Shown piece by piece: positions 16,022 to 24,897 of a stretch of DNA of 64,000 nt. The translations under genes and the position numbers were made by a program. The stretch spans positions 124,001-188,000 of the forward strand of contig JAEUIU010000021.1 in assembly GCA_016795065.1 (NCBI GenBank). The letters run 5' to 3'. The notes below the pieces were generated by a model. That model saw only the letters and a list, made by a program, of their open reading frames with translations, had not been told where the DNA came from and made no database searches. Positions within the stretch are counted from its first letter, which is position 1. Every line of letters starts with the position of its first letter. The DNA comes from Phycisphaerae bacterium. GTDB lineage: Bacteria; Planctomycetota; Phycisphaerae; Phycisphaerales; SM1A02.

Positions 16022-17062
16022 TTGAACCACCACGCCTCCAGGACCCGGGTCCTCCTCGCGTTCGCTGCCCTCTACACCATTTGGGGGTCAACCTATCTGG
16101 CCATCCAGGTCGCAGGTCAATCGGTCCCTCCCTTGCTCATGGCCGGAACCCGGTTTCTGGTGGCGGGCAGCCTCCTTCTGGCCTATTGCCGCGTGTCGGG
16201 CACGCTCCGGCCCGGCGACCTCAACCGAAGGACCTGGGGTGCGGCGGCGACCGTGGCCGTCGGACTCATGCTGATCGGAAACGGCGGCGTTGCACTCGCA
16301 GTGCAACGCATCCCAACCGGCATCTCGGCGGTGATCGTGGCGCTGACGCCGATGTGGCTGGTGCTTTTCGACTGGAACCAACGTCGCGATCGCCGACCGA
16401 GCAACGCGGTCTTCATCGGGATCGCCTTCGGAATCGCCGGCATCGCCACGCTGAAGCTGGCGGGAAACGGAACGACCGACCGGCTCGACCTTTTGGGCGT
16501 CGCGATCAACATCGTCGCCACCTTCGGCTGGGCCTTCGGTTCGATCTGGGGACGGACCGCCCCGCGACCCGCCTCGCCGGTCACGGCCTGTGCCCTGCAG
16601 ATGATGGCGGGCGGGGTCATCCTCCTCGCGGTCAGCCCCTTCTTCGAGGCGTGGGGAAGCGTCGACGTCACCCGCCTTCCGGCGGAGTTCTGGTGGTCGT
16701 GGGGCTACCTCATCGTCTTCGGCTCGCTCTGCGGCTTCACCGCGTACATCTGGCTGCTCCAGCACGTGAGCGCCGCCAAGGTCGGCACCTATGCCTACGT
16801 CAATCCGATCATCGCCCTCGCGATCGGGGTGATGCTGAACGGCGAGCAGTTCACGCCGACCCAAGCGGCCGCGTGTGCCCTCATTCTGGCCGGAGTGATC
16901 GTCATCACGCTCTTCCGGAGCCAGTCCGGCGCTCCCCAACCGACGGCGCGTGCGATAGCGCCCGACCCGGTCGATGGCAGCGCGAACGCGGCCGCGCCCC
17001 CTGCCCTCGCGTCGTCGACGGAAGCGGCCGAGCCGGTCAGGCGGGCGTCAGCAACTTCGTGA
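16022..17062 (+). CDS. EamA/DMT-family transporter (YedA/RhaT-like)
   Basis: This polytopic membrane protein of 346 residues has about ten hydrophobic segments arranged as two EamA repeats, with the signature AALYTIWGSTYLAIQ at the start and NPIIALAIGVMLNGEQ in the second half. The family exports amino acids or other metabolites, but substrates cannot be read from sequence. The start is taken as TTG 16022, because homology begins just after it and no ATG or GTG lies close by. No good Shine-Dalgarno is visible. The C-terminal 45 residues are Ala/Pro rich. The 3' end overlaps the convergent TerB-like gene by 26 bases. Confidence 0.85.
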   Translation: MNHHASRTRVLLAFAALYTIWGSTYLAIQVAGQSVPPLLMAGTRFLVAGSLLLAYCRVSGTLRPGDLNRRTWGAAATVAVGLMLIGNGGVALAVQRIPTGISAVIVALTPMWLVLFDWNQRRDRRPSNAVFIGIAFGIAGIATLKLAGNGTTDRLDLLGVAINIVATFGWAFGSIWGRTAPRPASPVTACALQMMAGGVILLAVSPFFEAWGSVDVTRLPAEFWWSWGYLIVFGSLCGFTAYIWLLQHVSAAKVGTYAYVNPIIALAIGVMLNGEQFTPTQAAACALILAGVIVITLFRSQSGAPQPTARAIAPDPVDGSANAAAPPALASSTEAAEPVRRASATS

Positions 17063-17621
17063 GCGTGTCGATGGCGGCCTGTTCGGCCGGGCTGATGCGC
17101 CAGACCACGCCCAGGATGCCGCCGCTCGCCTCGGCGACGCGCTTCGCGTAGTCGAGAAGGTCGCCGCGGAACGTCGCGAGTTCGGCGGGGCTGAGCGACG
17201 ACTTGAGTTGCTCGCAGTACATCCGCCAGACCTGCCGCATCTCCTGCGTCGGCCCTTTCGCCAGCCACTCCTCAAGACGCTTCAGGGCCTCGGTGTCTCG
17301 CGGGACGCCGGAGCGGATGGCCGCATCGATCACCGCGTTCCGCTCGTCCGAATCGAGCTTGCCGTCGGCCCACGCGATCTCGACCAGCGGGAAGAGCTTG
17401 AAGACCACGAGCATCTCGCCGCGCACGTTCGCCGCGACCAGCCGATCGAGCATCGCATCGTCGGTGATGCCAGTCGCCTTGGAGAGTTCGGCCTTGCTGA
17501 TCGAAGAGTGGAAGACGTTCTTCAGCTTGCCGACGAGCTGCGAGTCGCGGCTGCGGAAGTACTCCTCCTCAAGTCCGAGGCGGCGGGCGTCGAAGGCATC
17601 CTGATGGAAAGGTCCGGACAT
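17037..17621 (-). CDS. TerB-like cytoplasmic protein
   Basis: The 194-residue protein has a helical acidic segment, LFPLVEIAWADGKLDSDERN (about residues 75-94), that matches the metal-binding EF-like signature of TerB/DjlA domains (wADGxxxxxE). The rest is helical and unrecognised. The start ATG 17621 (MSGPFHQDAFD) is preferred; upstream in-frame codons are basic and low complexity. No ribosome site is seen. It converges with the EamA gene, overlapping by 26 bases. Function unknown; a stress or metal-sensing role is only a family guess. Confidence 0.65.
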   Translation of the reverse strand: MSGPFHQDAFDARRLGLEEEYFRSRDSQLVGKLKNVFHSSISKAELSKATGITDDAMLDRLVAANVRGEMLVVFKLFPLVEIAWADGKLDSDERNAVIDAAIRSGVPRDTEALKRLEEWLAKGPTQEMRQVWRMYCEQLKSSLSPAELATFRGDLLDYAKRVAEASGGILGVVWRISPAEQAAIDTLTKLLTPA

Positions 17622-17738
17622 GGGGTGGGTGGTTGGGTTGGGAGGGTCGGTTCGGTGGCGAATCCGCCATGCCTCGCCGCGCCTCTGCCAGCGCGATGAA
17701 CCGAGGACCACGGACGGTAGCGAGGGCCGCTCCGGAGG

Positions 17739-17954
17739 TCAATCCGCTCGCCGGCTCCGTTGGCTCGAACGCCGCTTCGGCTTGGCAGGACCGGCTTGGA
17801 ACAGGGCTGCATGCAGTCCCGCGGGATCACGCACAATGCAGAATGTCCCTCCGCTTCCCGACCTCGGGCCATCGACCACGGTCGCTCCAAGGCGGCGGGC
17901 GGCAGCGACGCTCTTGACGACGCTCTGCACCGTGAACCAGCCCGGATTGTTCAC
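17739..17954 (-). pseudogene. Remnant of a VOC/glyoxalase-family protein
   Basis: Only one half-module of the VOC fold is present: PGWFTVQ, then AAARRLGATVVDGP and GGTFCIVRDPAGLHAALFQ, which matches the last beta-alpha-beta segment of two-domain glyoxalase-like proteins. The 71 codons begin at a GTG. Continuing upstream in the same frame gives no VOC-like sequence. It is probably a truncated leftover, although a short functional protein cannot be excluded. Confidence 0.5.
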
Positions 17955-18272
17955 GGCCTGACTCGATCGGTGCCAGGATCGGTCAGTGATACTCGAGTTT
18001 CTGAGCGTCCTAGATCGCCACGAAGGATCAGGAGGCTGCGCCAGCGCGGCAAGCCCGTCTCAGGCCGTGTCGGTCGCGACGATGGCGTATCCAAACGATA
18101 CGTTGAGGAGCGAGCGACGCGGCATGAGGCGGGCTCGCCCGCTGGGCGAGGCGGGGCGTGAATAGTCCGGGCTGGGGCATCCATCCGGGAGGGATCGCGG
18201 TGTTGGGTCCCTTTCGGTGGCAGATGCCGCACGAGGGGCGGCCGTTGGCGCCGACGAATGCGTGAGCTGCCG
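17955..18272. other. Intergenic region downstream of metH
   Basis: I see no supported gene in these 318 bases. A minus-strand frame containing GRPSCGICHRKGPN near 18210-18250 looks faintly zinc-finger-like but has no start of its own and fuses into a metH shadow frame. No clear terminator hairpin was found after metH. Confidence 0.4.
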
Positions 18273-21200
18273 TCAGATCGCGAAGTACTTGGCCTCGGGA
18301 TGGTGGACGATGATCGCGCTGGTCGACTGTTCGGGATCGATCTGCCAGTTTTCGGTGAGGACGCAGCCGATGCGCTCGGGCCTGAGCAGGCGGAAGAGCT
18401 TTTCCTGGTCGGCCATCTCCGGACACGCCGGGTATCCGAAGGAGTAGCGGCTTCCGCGGTAGTGCTGGGTGAAGAGCTCGCGCACCACCGGCGAGTCCTC
18501 GTTCCCGATGCCCAGTTCGGCGCGGATCCGCTTGTGCCAGAGTTCGGCAAGGGCCTCGGCACACTCGACGCCCATGCCATGCATGTAGAGATACTCGGTG
18601 TACTCGTTGCGCTCGAAAAGCTGCTTCGCCCGATGGCTCACCTCGACGCCCATCGTCACGCAGTGGAAGGCGACGACGTCGCGCGTGCCGCTCTCGACGG
18701 GACGGAAGAAGTCGCTGATGCAGAGTCGCCCCCGCGACTCCTGGCGAGGAAAGGAGAACCGCTCGATCTCGCGGTCCTGATCCTTGGGATCGAAGACCAC
18801 CAGGTCGTGACCGACGCTGTTGCAGGGGAAGAAGCCATACACGACCTGCGGCCGGAGGATCCGTTCGCGCTTGCAGAGTTCCTTGAGCCTGATGAACGCC
18901 GGCTCAACCGTGTCGACAAGGATGCGCTCGTATTCGCTCTCGGGCATGGAGCCCTTCTTGAAGCCCCACTGGCCGCGGAAGAGCGCGACGGTGTTGATGT
19001 AGGGGTAGATCTCGTCCAAGTCGATCGACTCGACGAGGCGGTCGCCCCAGAAGGGAGGCGTCGGGATCTCGATATCGCCGCGCGTCGCGGAGCGCTCGAT
19101 GGTGCCGGTCGGCGTGCAGCGCTTCGGCTCGAGGCGCTGGCCGACCTTGGCGTCGACCGCCGCCCGCTTGCCTAACCGTTCGTCGATGGCCCGGTCGATC
19201 GTCTCCAGTCCGCCCGATGCAAGGGCATCGCAGACGGCGAGTCCCTCGAAGGCGTCACGTCCGTAGTAGAGGGAGCCGCCGTAGATGCCGCGCAAGTGCC
19301 CTTCCGCATAATGCCTGGTCAGGGCGGCGCCGCCGAGCATGACCGGCACGGTGATGCCCAAGGCGTTCATCTCGTGGAGGTTCTGCTCCATGACCGTCAC
19401 GCTCTTGACTAACAGTCCGCTCATGCCAATCGCGTCGGCCCCCGTCTTCCGCCATGCATCGAGAATCTGCTGGAGCGACTGCTTGATGCCGATGTTGTGG
19501 ACCTCGTAGCCGTTGTTGGAGAGGATGATGTCGACGAGGTTCTTGCCGATGTCGTGGACGTCGCCGGCGACCGTCGCGAGTACGACCTTCGCCTTCGGCT
19601 TGCCGATCGAACCGACGCGCTGCATGTGCGGCTGGAGGAGGGCCACCGCCTTCTTCATCACCGTGGCACTCTGGAGAACGAACGGCAACTGCATCTTGCC
19701 CGAGCCGAAGAGGTCGCCGACGGTCTTCATGCCGGCGAGCAGGTGATCGTTGATGATCACCAGCGGCTCGTATTTCGCGAGAGCCTCGTCCAGCGTGCGC
19801 TCGAGGTCACGGTCCTCGCCGTCGATGATGTGGTCCTGCAGCCGCTCCTCGACGGTGAGGTGGGCGGTGTGATGGACCTTCACTGCCTCATCGCCATCGG
19901 GGAAAAGCGAGATGAAGTGGAGGAGCGGATCGAAGCTCTCGGGCATGCCCGCGGGACGTGCGTCGCCGCGGAGGTCGAAGATCAGCCAGCGGGCCGCTTC
20001 CCAATGTTCTGCCGGAATACGCGAGCGTGGCATGATCTTGCTCGCATGAACGATCGCCGCGGTGAGTCCCCGCTCGCGGGCCTCCTCGAGGAACACCGAG
20101 TTCAGGACGGCCCGTGCCGCGGGCTTGAGGCCGAAGCTGATGTTGGAGAGGCCAAGGATGATGCCACACCCGGGGAACCGCTCGCTGATGAGACGGATGC
20201 CCTCGAGGGTTTCGAGGCCGAGGCGGCGGTCGTCGGCGGTGCCGGTCGCGATGGTGAAGGTGAGCGGGTCGAAGAGGAGGTCACCCTCGTCCAGCCCCCA
20301 CTTTCGCGTGTACAGGTCGTGCATGCGGGCCGCGATCTCGAGCTTGCGCTCTGCGGTCTTGGCCATGCCGGCGACGGGATCCTCGTCGATGGTCAGGGCG
20401 ACGCACGCGGCGCCGTACTTGCGGAGGAGCGGGCAGATCTCGTTGAAGCGTCGCTCGCCATCCTCAAGGTTGATCGAGTTGACGATGCAGCGCCCGCCGC
20501 AACGCTTGAGCCCGGCCTCGATGACGTCCGCCTGGGTTGAGTCAAGCATGAGCGGCGCGTTCACCTGCCGCACGAAGCGCGAGACGGTCTCGCTCATGTC
20601 CTGCACGCCGTTGCGGCCAACAAAGTCGACGCAGACATCCAGGAGGTGCGAGCCGTCTCGCATTTCCTCCTTGGCCATCGAGACGAGACCGTCCCAACTT
20701 TCCTCATCCAACAGCCGCTTGAACTTGCGGCTGCCGTTGGCGTTGGTGCGCTCGGCGACGATCAGGAAGGAATTGTCCTGTTCGAACTCGACGAAGGAGT
20801 AAAGGCTCGAACATCCGGGCTTCTGCGGAGTGATCGAGCGCTTCGCCTGCGGCCGGTCGCCGATGACCTCACGGAGGGCGGCGATGTGTGCCGGCGTGGT
20901 TCCGCAGCATCCGCCGACGAGGCCGACCTTGAACTCCTCGAGGAAGCGGCGCATGGCCTCGGCGAAGGGCTTGGGCCCAAGCGGGTATTCGGTTTGGCCG
21001 TTGACAAGCACCGGCAGGCCTGCGTTGGGAACGACCGAGACAGTGCGGTCCCAGTTTGCGGCGAGGTAGGCGAGGTGCTCGGCCATCTCCGTGGGGCCGG
21101 TGGCACAGTTGAGACCGAGAGAGGTGATCGGGAAGGGCTTGAGGGCGTTGACGACCGCCGTGATGTCGGAACCCAGGAGCATCGTGCCCGTCGTCTCCAT

Positions 21201-21788
21201 CGTGACGGAGGCGAGGATCGGAATGTCCCTGACCGACTTCCCGGCATGCTCGATTGCCTCAAGGCAGGCGTTAATCGCGCACTTCACCTGAAGGAGGTCC
21301 TGGCAGGTCTCGATGAGGAGTGCGTCAACGCCTCCGTCGATCAGGCCTCGCACCTGCTCGCGATAGCTGTCGAGCATCGCTTCCCATGTCGTGTTGCCGA
21401 GCGTGATGAGCTTTGTGCCGGGCCCGATCGAGCCCAAAACGAAACGCGGGCGTTCCTTCGTCGCGAATTTGGAACAGGCGGCGCGAGCGATCTCGGCGCC
21501 GCGCCGATTCAGTTCGTAGGTCCAGGCGACCATCTCCGGATCGAACTCAGCCCCGACGAGCTTGTTGGCCCCGAAGGTGTCGGTCTCGACGCAATCAGCG
21601 CCGGCGGCGAGGAAGTTCTCGTGGATCCGCTGGATGAGGTCGGGGCGGGATCGCACCAGGATGTCGGTGCAGTTGTCGCGCCCGAGATAGTCAGCATGCG
21701 TGCAGTCCGTGCAGGCGTGGATTGACGTGCCCATGGCCCCGTCAATCAGGAGGACTCGGCGCTCGAGGGCGTCTAGGAAGGAAGCCAT
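18273..21788 (-). CDS. metH: Cobalamin-dependent methionine synthase
   Basis: MetH transfers the methyl group of 5-methyl-THF to homocysteine through cob(I)alamin. The 1171-residue protein is complete. It has a homocysteine domain with zinc cysteines in GLNCATGP and GGCCGTTP, and a pterin-binding domain (FLIVAERTNANGSRKF). The cobalamin domain has DVHDIGKNLVDIIL and GMSGLLVKS. The C-terminal AdoMet reactivation domain has RYSFGYPACPEMADQ and ends HHPEAKYFAI. ATG 21788 opens MASFLDALERRVLLIDGAMG. The 5' region holds an unusual cluster of direct repeats. No cobalamin riboswitch core was recognised. Confidence 0.97.
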   Translation of the reverse strand: MASFLDALERRVLLIDGAMGTSIHACTDCTHADYLGRDNCTDILVRSRPDLIQRIHENFLAAGADCVETDTFGANKLVGAEFDPEMVAWTYELNRRGAEIARAACSKFATKERPRFVLGSIGPGTKLITLGNTTWEAMLDSYREQVRGLIDGGVDALLIETCQDLLQVKCAINACLEAIEHAGKSVRDIPILASVTMETTGTMLLGSDITAVVNALKPFPITSLGLNCATGPTEMAEHLAYLAANWDRTVSVVPNAGLPVLVNGQTEYPLGPKPFAEAMRRFLEEFKVGLVGGCCGTTPAHIAALREVIGDRPQAKRSITPQKPGCSSLYSFVEFEQDNSFLIVAERTNANGSRKFKRLLDEESWDGLVSMAKEEMRDGSHLLDVCVDFVGRNGVQDMSETVSRFVRQVNAPLMLDSTQADVIEAGLKRCGGRCIVNSINLEDGERRFNEICPLLRKYGAACVALTIDEDPVAGMAKTAERKLEIAARMHDLYTRKWGLDEGDLLFDPLTFTIATGTADDRRLGLETLEGIRLISERFPGCGIILGLSNISFGLKPAARAVLNSVFLEEARERGLTAAIVHASKIMPRSRIPAEHWEAARWLIFDLRGDARPAGMPESFDPLLHFISLFPDGDEAVKVHHTAHLTVEERLQDHIIDGEDRDLERTLDEALAKYEPLVIINDHLLAGMKTVGDLFGSGKMQLPFVLQSATVMKKAVALLQPHMQRVGSIGKPKAKVVLATVAGDVHDIGKNLVDIILSNNGYEVHNIGIKQSLQQILDAWRKTGADAIGMSGLLVKSVTVMEQNLHEMNALGITVPVMLGGAALTRHYAEGHLRGIYGGSLYYGRDAFEGLAVCDALASGGLETIDRAIDERLGKRAAVDAKVGQRLEPKRCTPTGTIERSATRGDIEIPTPPFWGDRLVESIDLDEIYPYINTVALFRGQWGFKKGSMPESEYERILVDTVEPAFIRLKELCKRERILRPQVVYGFFPCNSVGHDLVVFDPKDQDREIERFSFPRQESRGRLCISDFFRPVESGTRDVVAFHCVTMGVEVSHRAKQLFERNEYTEYLYMHGMGVECAEALAELWHKRIRAELGIGNEDSPVVRELFTQHYRGSRYSFGYPACPEMADQEKLFRLLRPERIGCVLTENWQIDPEQSTSAIIVHHPEAKYFAI

Positions 21789-22251
21789 GTCGCAAATGTA
21801 GAGGGGCCTTCCAAATCCTTCAACCGTTCATCCGGCAGAACGGATGAATACCGCCGCTGCGGGAATGTGACTGTCCAAATTCGAGCGACACCCCGCTCTA
21901 TCCACCGGGTATGCCCAATGTGGCTGTCCAAATTTGGGCTGCGGCGGCAATGTGGCTGTCCAAAGGTGGCCAGCCTGGCCGCCTGTTCGGAATTTGGTTG
22001 GCTCAACGGGCGAGCCCTTCGGAAGTGCCTGTCCAATTTCCAGAGCGTAGTGGCTGTCCAAATTCCAGAGCGAAGTGGCTGTCCAAATTCGAGAGCGCGA
22101 CGCACAGCCGGCCCGTCGCCGCTGCGAACGGTCACCTCCCGGCGAAGCCTCCGGCCAGCCCGTCGGTACCATCCGCCGCGCGTCCTCCTGGGCCCAGCCA
22201 AACACCTTGGCCCTCTCGCCGGTCGGCTTCTCCCCGACCCGCGGTCCTCCG
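21789..22251. other. Divergent intergenic region between metH and the S41 peptidase gene
   Basis: No gene is supported; open frames across it consist of the repeats and low-complexity Arg/Pro/Ser sequence. It contains six imperfect direct repeats (21864-22097, listed separately) and a TACCAT -10-like box at 22167-22172 facing the peptidase gene. Confidence 0.55.
21864..22097. repeat. Six imperfect direct repeats, core GTGGCTGTCCAAATT
   Basis: Copies have CTGTCC cores at 21871, 21924, 21956, 22029, 22054 and 22079. The last three are spaced exactly 25 bases apart and share AGAGCG after the core (CCAGAGCG or CGAGAGCG). An inverted partial copy (GGAATTTGGTTGGC) sits at about 21989. On the metH sense strand the unit reads AATTTGGACAGCCAC. 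It is not a CRISPR array: spacers are absent or irregular. Function unknown. Confidence 0.75.
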
Positions 22252-23847
22252 GTGCGTCTCGCCTTGGCACTCCCCCTCCTCAGAAGAACCTCTCCGACGG
22301 ACGCGACGCTCCGTTCGTCCGGACGTCCCCTTCTGCCCCTTCTCTTCATTAGCAGTCTCCTCGCCGCTGCCGGTTGTGCCACGACTCCCATTGGCCGACG
22401 TGACTCCACACCGCCGCTTCGGGCGATGGAGACGTTCGACGAGGTCTGGCACGCCATCGCCGACGAGAACGTGGATGCCCTCCCGTCCGACGTGGACTGG
22501 AACGCCATCGGCGAGGAGTTCCGCCCGCGCGCGGCGGAGGTCCGCTCGAACGCCGAGTTGCGGATCCTGCTCGAGTCAATGCTCGCTCGCCTCGGTCGCT
22601 CGCACTACGGCATCATTCCTGGTGACCTGGCCGAAGCCGATGACGCGGCAGCCCCCCCACCAGACAACCAGCATGACGACCGCGCGCATGTGGGCGACGT
22701 GCACCAGCATGCCGATGGTTCGACCCATCGTGACGACGAACCCACTGGCGGCTCCGGAGACTTGGGCGTCTGGTTCCGTCGGGTCGAGCGGTCGATACGC
22801 ACCGTGAATCCGCGCCCCGACGGACCCGCCGCCGCCGCAGGCATTCAGGCCGGTTGGGAGCTCGTCGCCATCAATGGCCATCGGGTTCACGTTCCCATCG
22901 ACGACCTCGAACCCATCGAACGATCGCTCCTTTTCTCACCTCCGAAGCCAGGCGATGCGATGCGCCGCTACCACGCCGAGCACGCCGCCGCGTCGCGCCC
23001 GCTTTGTGACCCCGGCGAAACGCAGCTCTTGACCCTCCGCGATAGCGAGGGCGTCGAGCGACAGATTCCGATTACCGCGGTCAGCGCCGGCGGCGAGATC
23101 GTTGAGTTCGGCAACCTGCCTCCTCTCGAAGCCCGCGTGGAGACTCGACTCATCACGCCCGACGAGTTTGCCGTCGCTGGACTCGGCGACGTCCAACCGC
23201 CCAAGCGCATCGGCCTCATCGCCTTCAACATCTGGATGCTCCCGACCGGCAGTGCGATCGACGACGCCGTCGACCGTTACCGCGATGCCGACGCCATCAT
23301 CCTGGACCTGCGCGGCAACCCCGGCGGCGTGGGCGGGCTGGCCATGGGAATCGGCGGCCATTTCCTGAGCGACCCCGACAGCCTTGGGCGCATGACCAAC
23401 CGCGGCGGCGCCATTGATTTTCGGGTGAACCCCCGACGGGTCACCACCGACGGTCGACGCGTCGAACCCTACGCTGGACCGCTGGTCATCCTGATCGACC
23501 CCCTGACCGCCAGCACCAGCGAGATCTTCGCCGCAGGACTTCAAGAACTAGGACGGGCCACCGTGATCGGTCAGACCAGCGCCGGAGCCGCCCTCCCTTC
23601 GATCGCCCGCCGCCTTCCCAACGGCGACGTCCTTCAGATGGCGGTTGCCGACTTCATGACGCCGAAAGGGAATCGCATCGAAGGTCGCGGGGTCACCCCC
23701 GACGTCGAAGTGACGCTCACGGCCGAACTCCTGCGGCGTGAGCCGGACCCAACGCTTGCGGCAGCGCTTCGATCGATCCTCGCGGGCTACGCTCCCGCTT
23801 CCAGACGTTCGACCACGCCGCCGCCCCAATCCGCTTCCGGCGGATGA
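22252..23847 (+). CDS. S41-family (C-terminal-processing-like) peptidase, lipoprotein
   Basis: This exported protease has a lipobox (LLPLLFISSLLAAAGC), a PDZ-like region (RTVNPRPDGPAAAAGIQAGW), and an S41 core (ADAIILDLRGNPGGVGG, ASTSEIFAAGLQELG, VIGQTSAGAALPS). The likely nucleophile is the Ser of STSEIF. The Lys of classic CtpA is not at its usual place, so it resembles the IRBP/TSP-like S41 branch. An Asp/His-rich insert (about 23 of 30 residues polar, GDVHQHADGSTHRDD, around 22670-22745) separates the N-terminal and PDZ parts. The start is uncertain: GTG 22252 is chosen because it directly precedes the signal peptide, but the frame is open further upstream. The stop overlaps the next gene by ATGA. 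Confidence 0.8.
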   Translation: MRLALALPLLRRTSPTDATLRSSGRPLLPLLFISSLLAAAGCATTPIGRRDSTPPLRAMETFDEVWHAIADENVDALPSDVDWNAIGEEFRPRAAEVRSNAELRILLESMLARLGRSHYGIIPGDLAEADDAAAPPPDNQHDDRAHVGDVHQHADGSTHRDDEPTGGSGDLGVWFRRVERSIRTVNPRPDGPAAAAGIQAGWELVAINGHRVHVPIDDLEPIERSLLFSPPKPGDAMRRYHAEHAAASRPLCDPGETQLLTLRDSEGVERQIPITAVSAGGEIVEFGNLPPLEARVETRLITPDEFAVAGLGDVQPPKRIGLIAFNIWMLPTGSAIDDAVDRYRDADAIILDLRGNPGGVGGLAMGIGGHFLSDPDSLGRMTNRGGAIDFRVNPRRVTTDGRRVEPYAGPLVILIDPLTASTSEIFAAGLQELGRATVIGQTSAGAALPSIARRLPNGDVLQMAVADFMTPKGNRIEGRGVTPDVEVTLTAELLRREPDPTLAAALRSILAGYAPASRRSTTPPPQSASGG

Positions 23848-24836
23848 ACACCTCTCCGAACCACCCCATGCTTCGACGAATCGCCCCGCTGCTCGCTGCA
23901 ACGTCCCTGGTTGCACGCGTGACCTTCGCACAATCAAGCCCCCCGCCCGCACCGCCTGCCGCGCCGGCACCGCCAGCTCCCGCAACCGCTCCGGCCGCTC
24001 TGCCCCCGACGCCCGCGGCAGCCGAGTTGCCGACCGCCGAGTCGCTTCTCGCCGACGAGCTTCGTGCCCGGGGTGGGAAGGAAGCAGTCGAAGCCGTGAA
24101 GCAGATGACCTCGAAGGGCGCGATCGAGTTCAAGGCCCTCGGACTGAAGGGGCCGATGACCACCCAGGTCGCGGAGCCGAGCCAACTCCTCACCACCGTC
24201 GAGATCGCTAAGGGCACGTCGATACGAACAGGCTTCAACGGCACCATTGGCTGGTCCATTGATCCGGCTCTCGGACCGCGTCTCCTCGAAGGCAAGGAAC
24301 TCGAGCAGCTTCGGACCGAGGCAAGTTTCTCTGGACAGTCGTCGATCGCCGCTCGCTACGCCGAGGCGAAGGTCGTGGGTGAGGCAACGTGGCACGATCA
24401 GCCCGCGTACGAACTCCTGCTGAAGAGTCCCGATCGCGAAGCAACCGTCTACCTGAGCAAGAGTTCGAAGCTCGTCATCGGTATGAAGGCAACGATCGAC
24501 TCGGCCCGCGGCAGCGTGCCCGTTGCGGTCAACGTCGCCGAGTACAAGGAGTTCGTCGGGCCGAAGGGCGCGATCAAGATGCCCGTCCGCTCCGAAATGC
24601 TCATGATGGGCATGACCAACGTCATCACCATCGAGACCGTCGATTTCTCACCGATCCCCGCAGCGACCTTTGACCTCCCGCCGCAGATCAAGGCCCTGGT
24701 CGACTCGCCCGCACCGGTTGCAGCGCCGGCCGCACCACCCGCTGCTCCAAGCACGTCGCCACCTGCCCCCGCAGCCCCCAGCGGCACTCCCGCGAGCCCC
24801 CCAACTGGCGACAACCCCGCCAACAAGCCGAAGTAA
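23844..24836 (+). CDS. Pro/Ala-rich secreted protein, paralogue 1
   Basis: This exported protein of 330 residues has a signal peptide (to about residue 30), a Pro/Ala linker, and a globular domain of about 200 residues. A second Pro/Ala tail follows. The globular part (LRARGGKEAVEAVKQMTSKG, FNGTIGWSIDPALGP) resembles the LolA/LolB-like beta-barrel proteins that bind lipids in the periplasm, but I cannot assign a function. It overlaps the S41 stop (ATGA), so it is coupled to that peptidase. The next gene encodes a clear paralogue with the same layout. Confidence 0.75.
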   Translation: MNTSPNHPMLRRIAPLLAATSLVARVTFAQSSPPPAPPAAPAPPAPATAPAALPPTPAAAELPTAESLLADELRARGGKEAVEAVKQMTSKGAIEFKALGLKGPMTTQVAEPSQLLTTVEIAKGTSIRTGFNGTIGWSIDPALGPRLLEGKELEQLRTEASFSGQSSIAARYAEAKVVGEATWHDQPAYELLLKSPDREATVYLSKSSKLVIGMKATIDSARGSVPVAVNVAEYKEFVGPKGAIKMPVRSEMLMMGMTNVITIETVDFSPIPAATFDLPPQIKALVDSPAPVAAPAAPPAAPSTSPPAPAAPSGTPASPPTGDNPANKPK

Positions 24837-24897
24837 CTCCCCATCGTCACACCTCCGCGACCGCTCATCGCCGCGCGGATTCTTGAAAGGCCCATCC

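Noticed and set aside
21864..22097. CRISPR array
   Set aside because: Cores are about 15 bases, spacing is irregular or only 10 bases, and no cas gene is nearby.
21789..22100. Cobalamin riboswitch before metH
   Set aside because: GCCACT-like words occur on the minus strand, but only inside the direct repeats; the B12-box and receptor core were not found.
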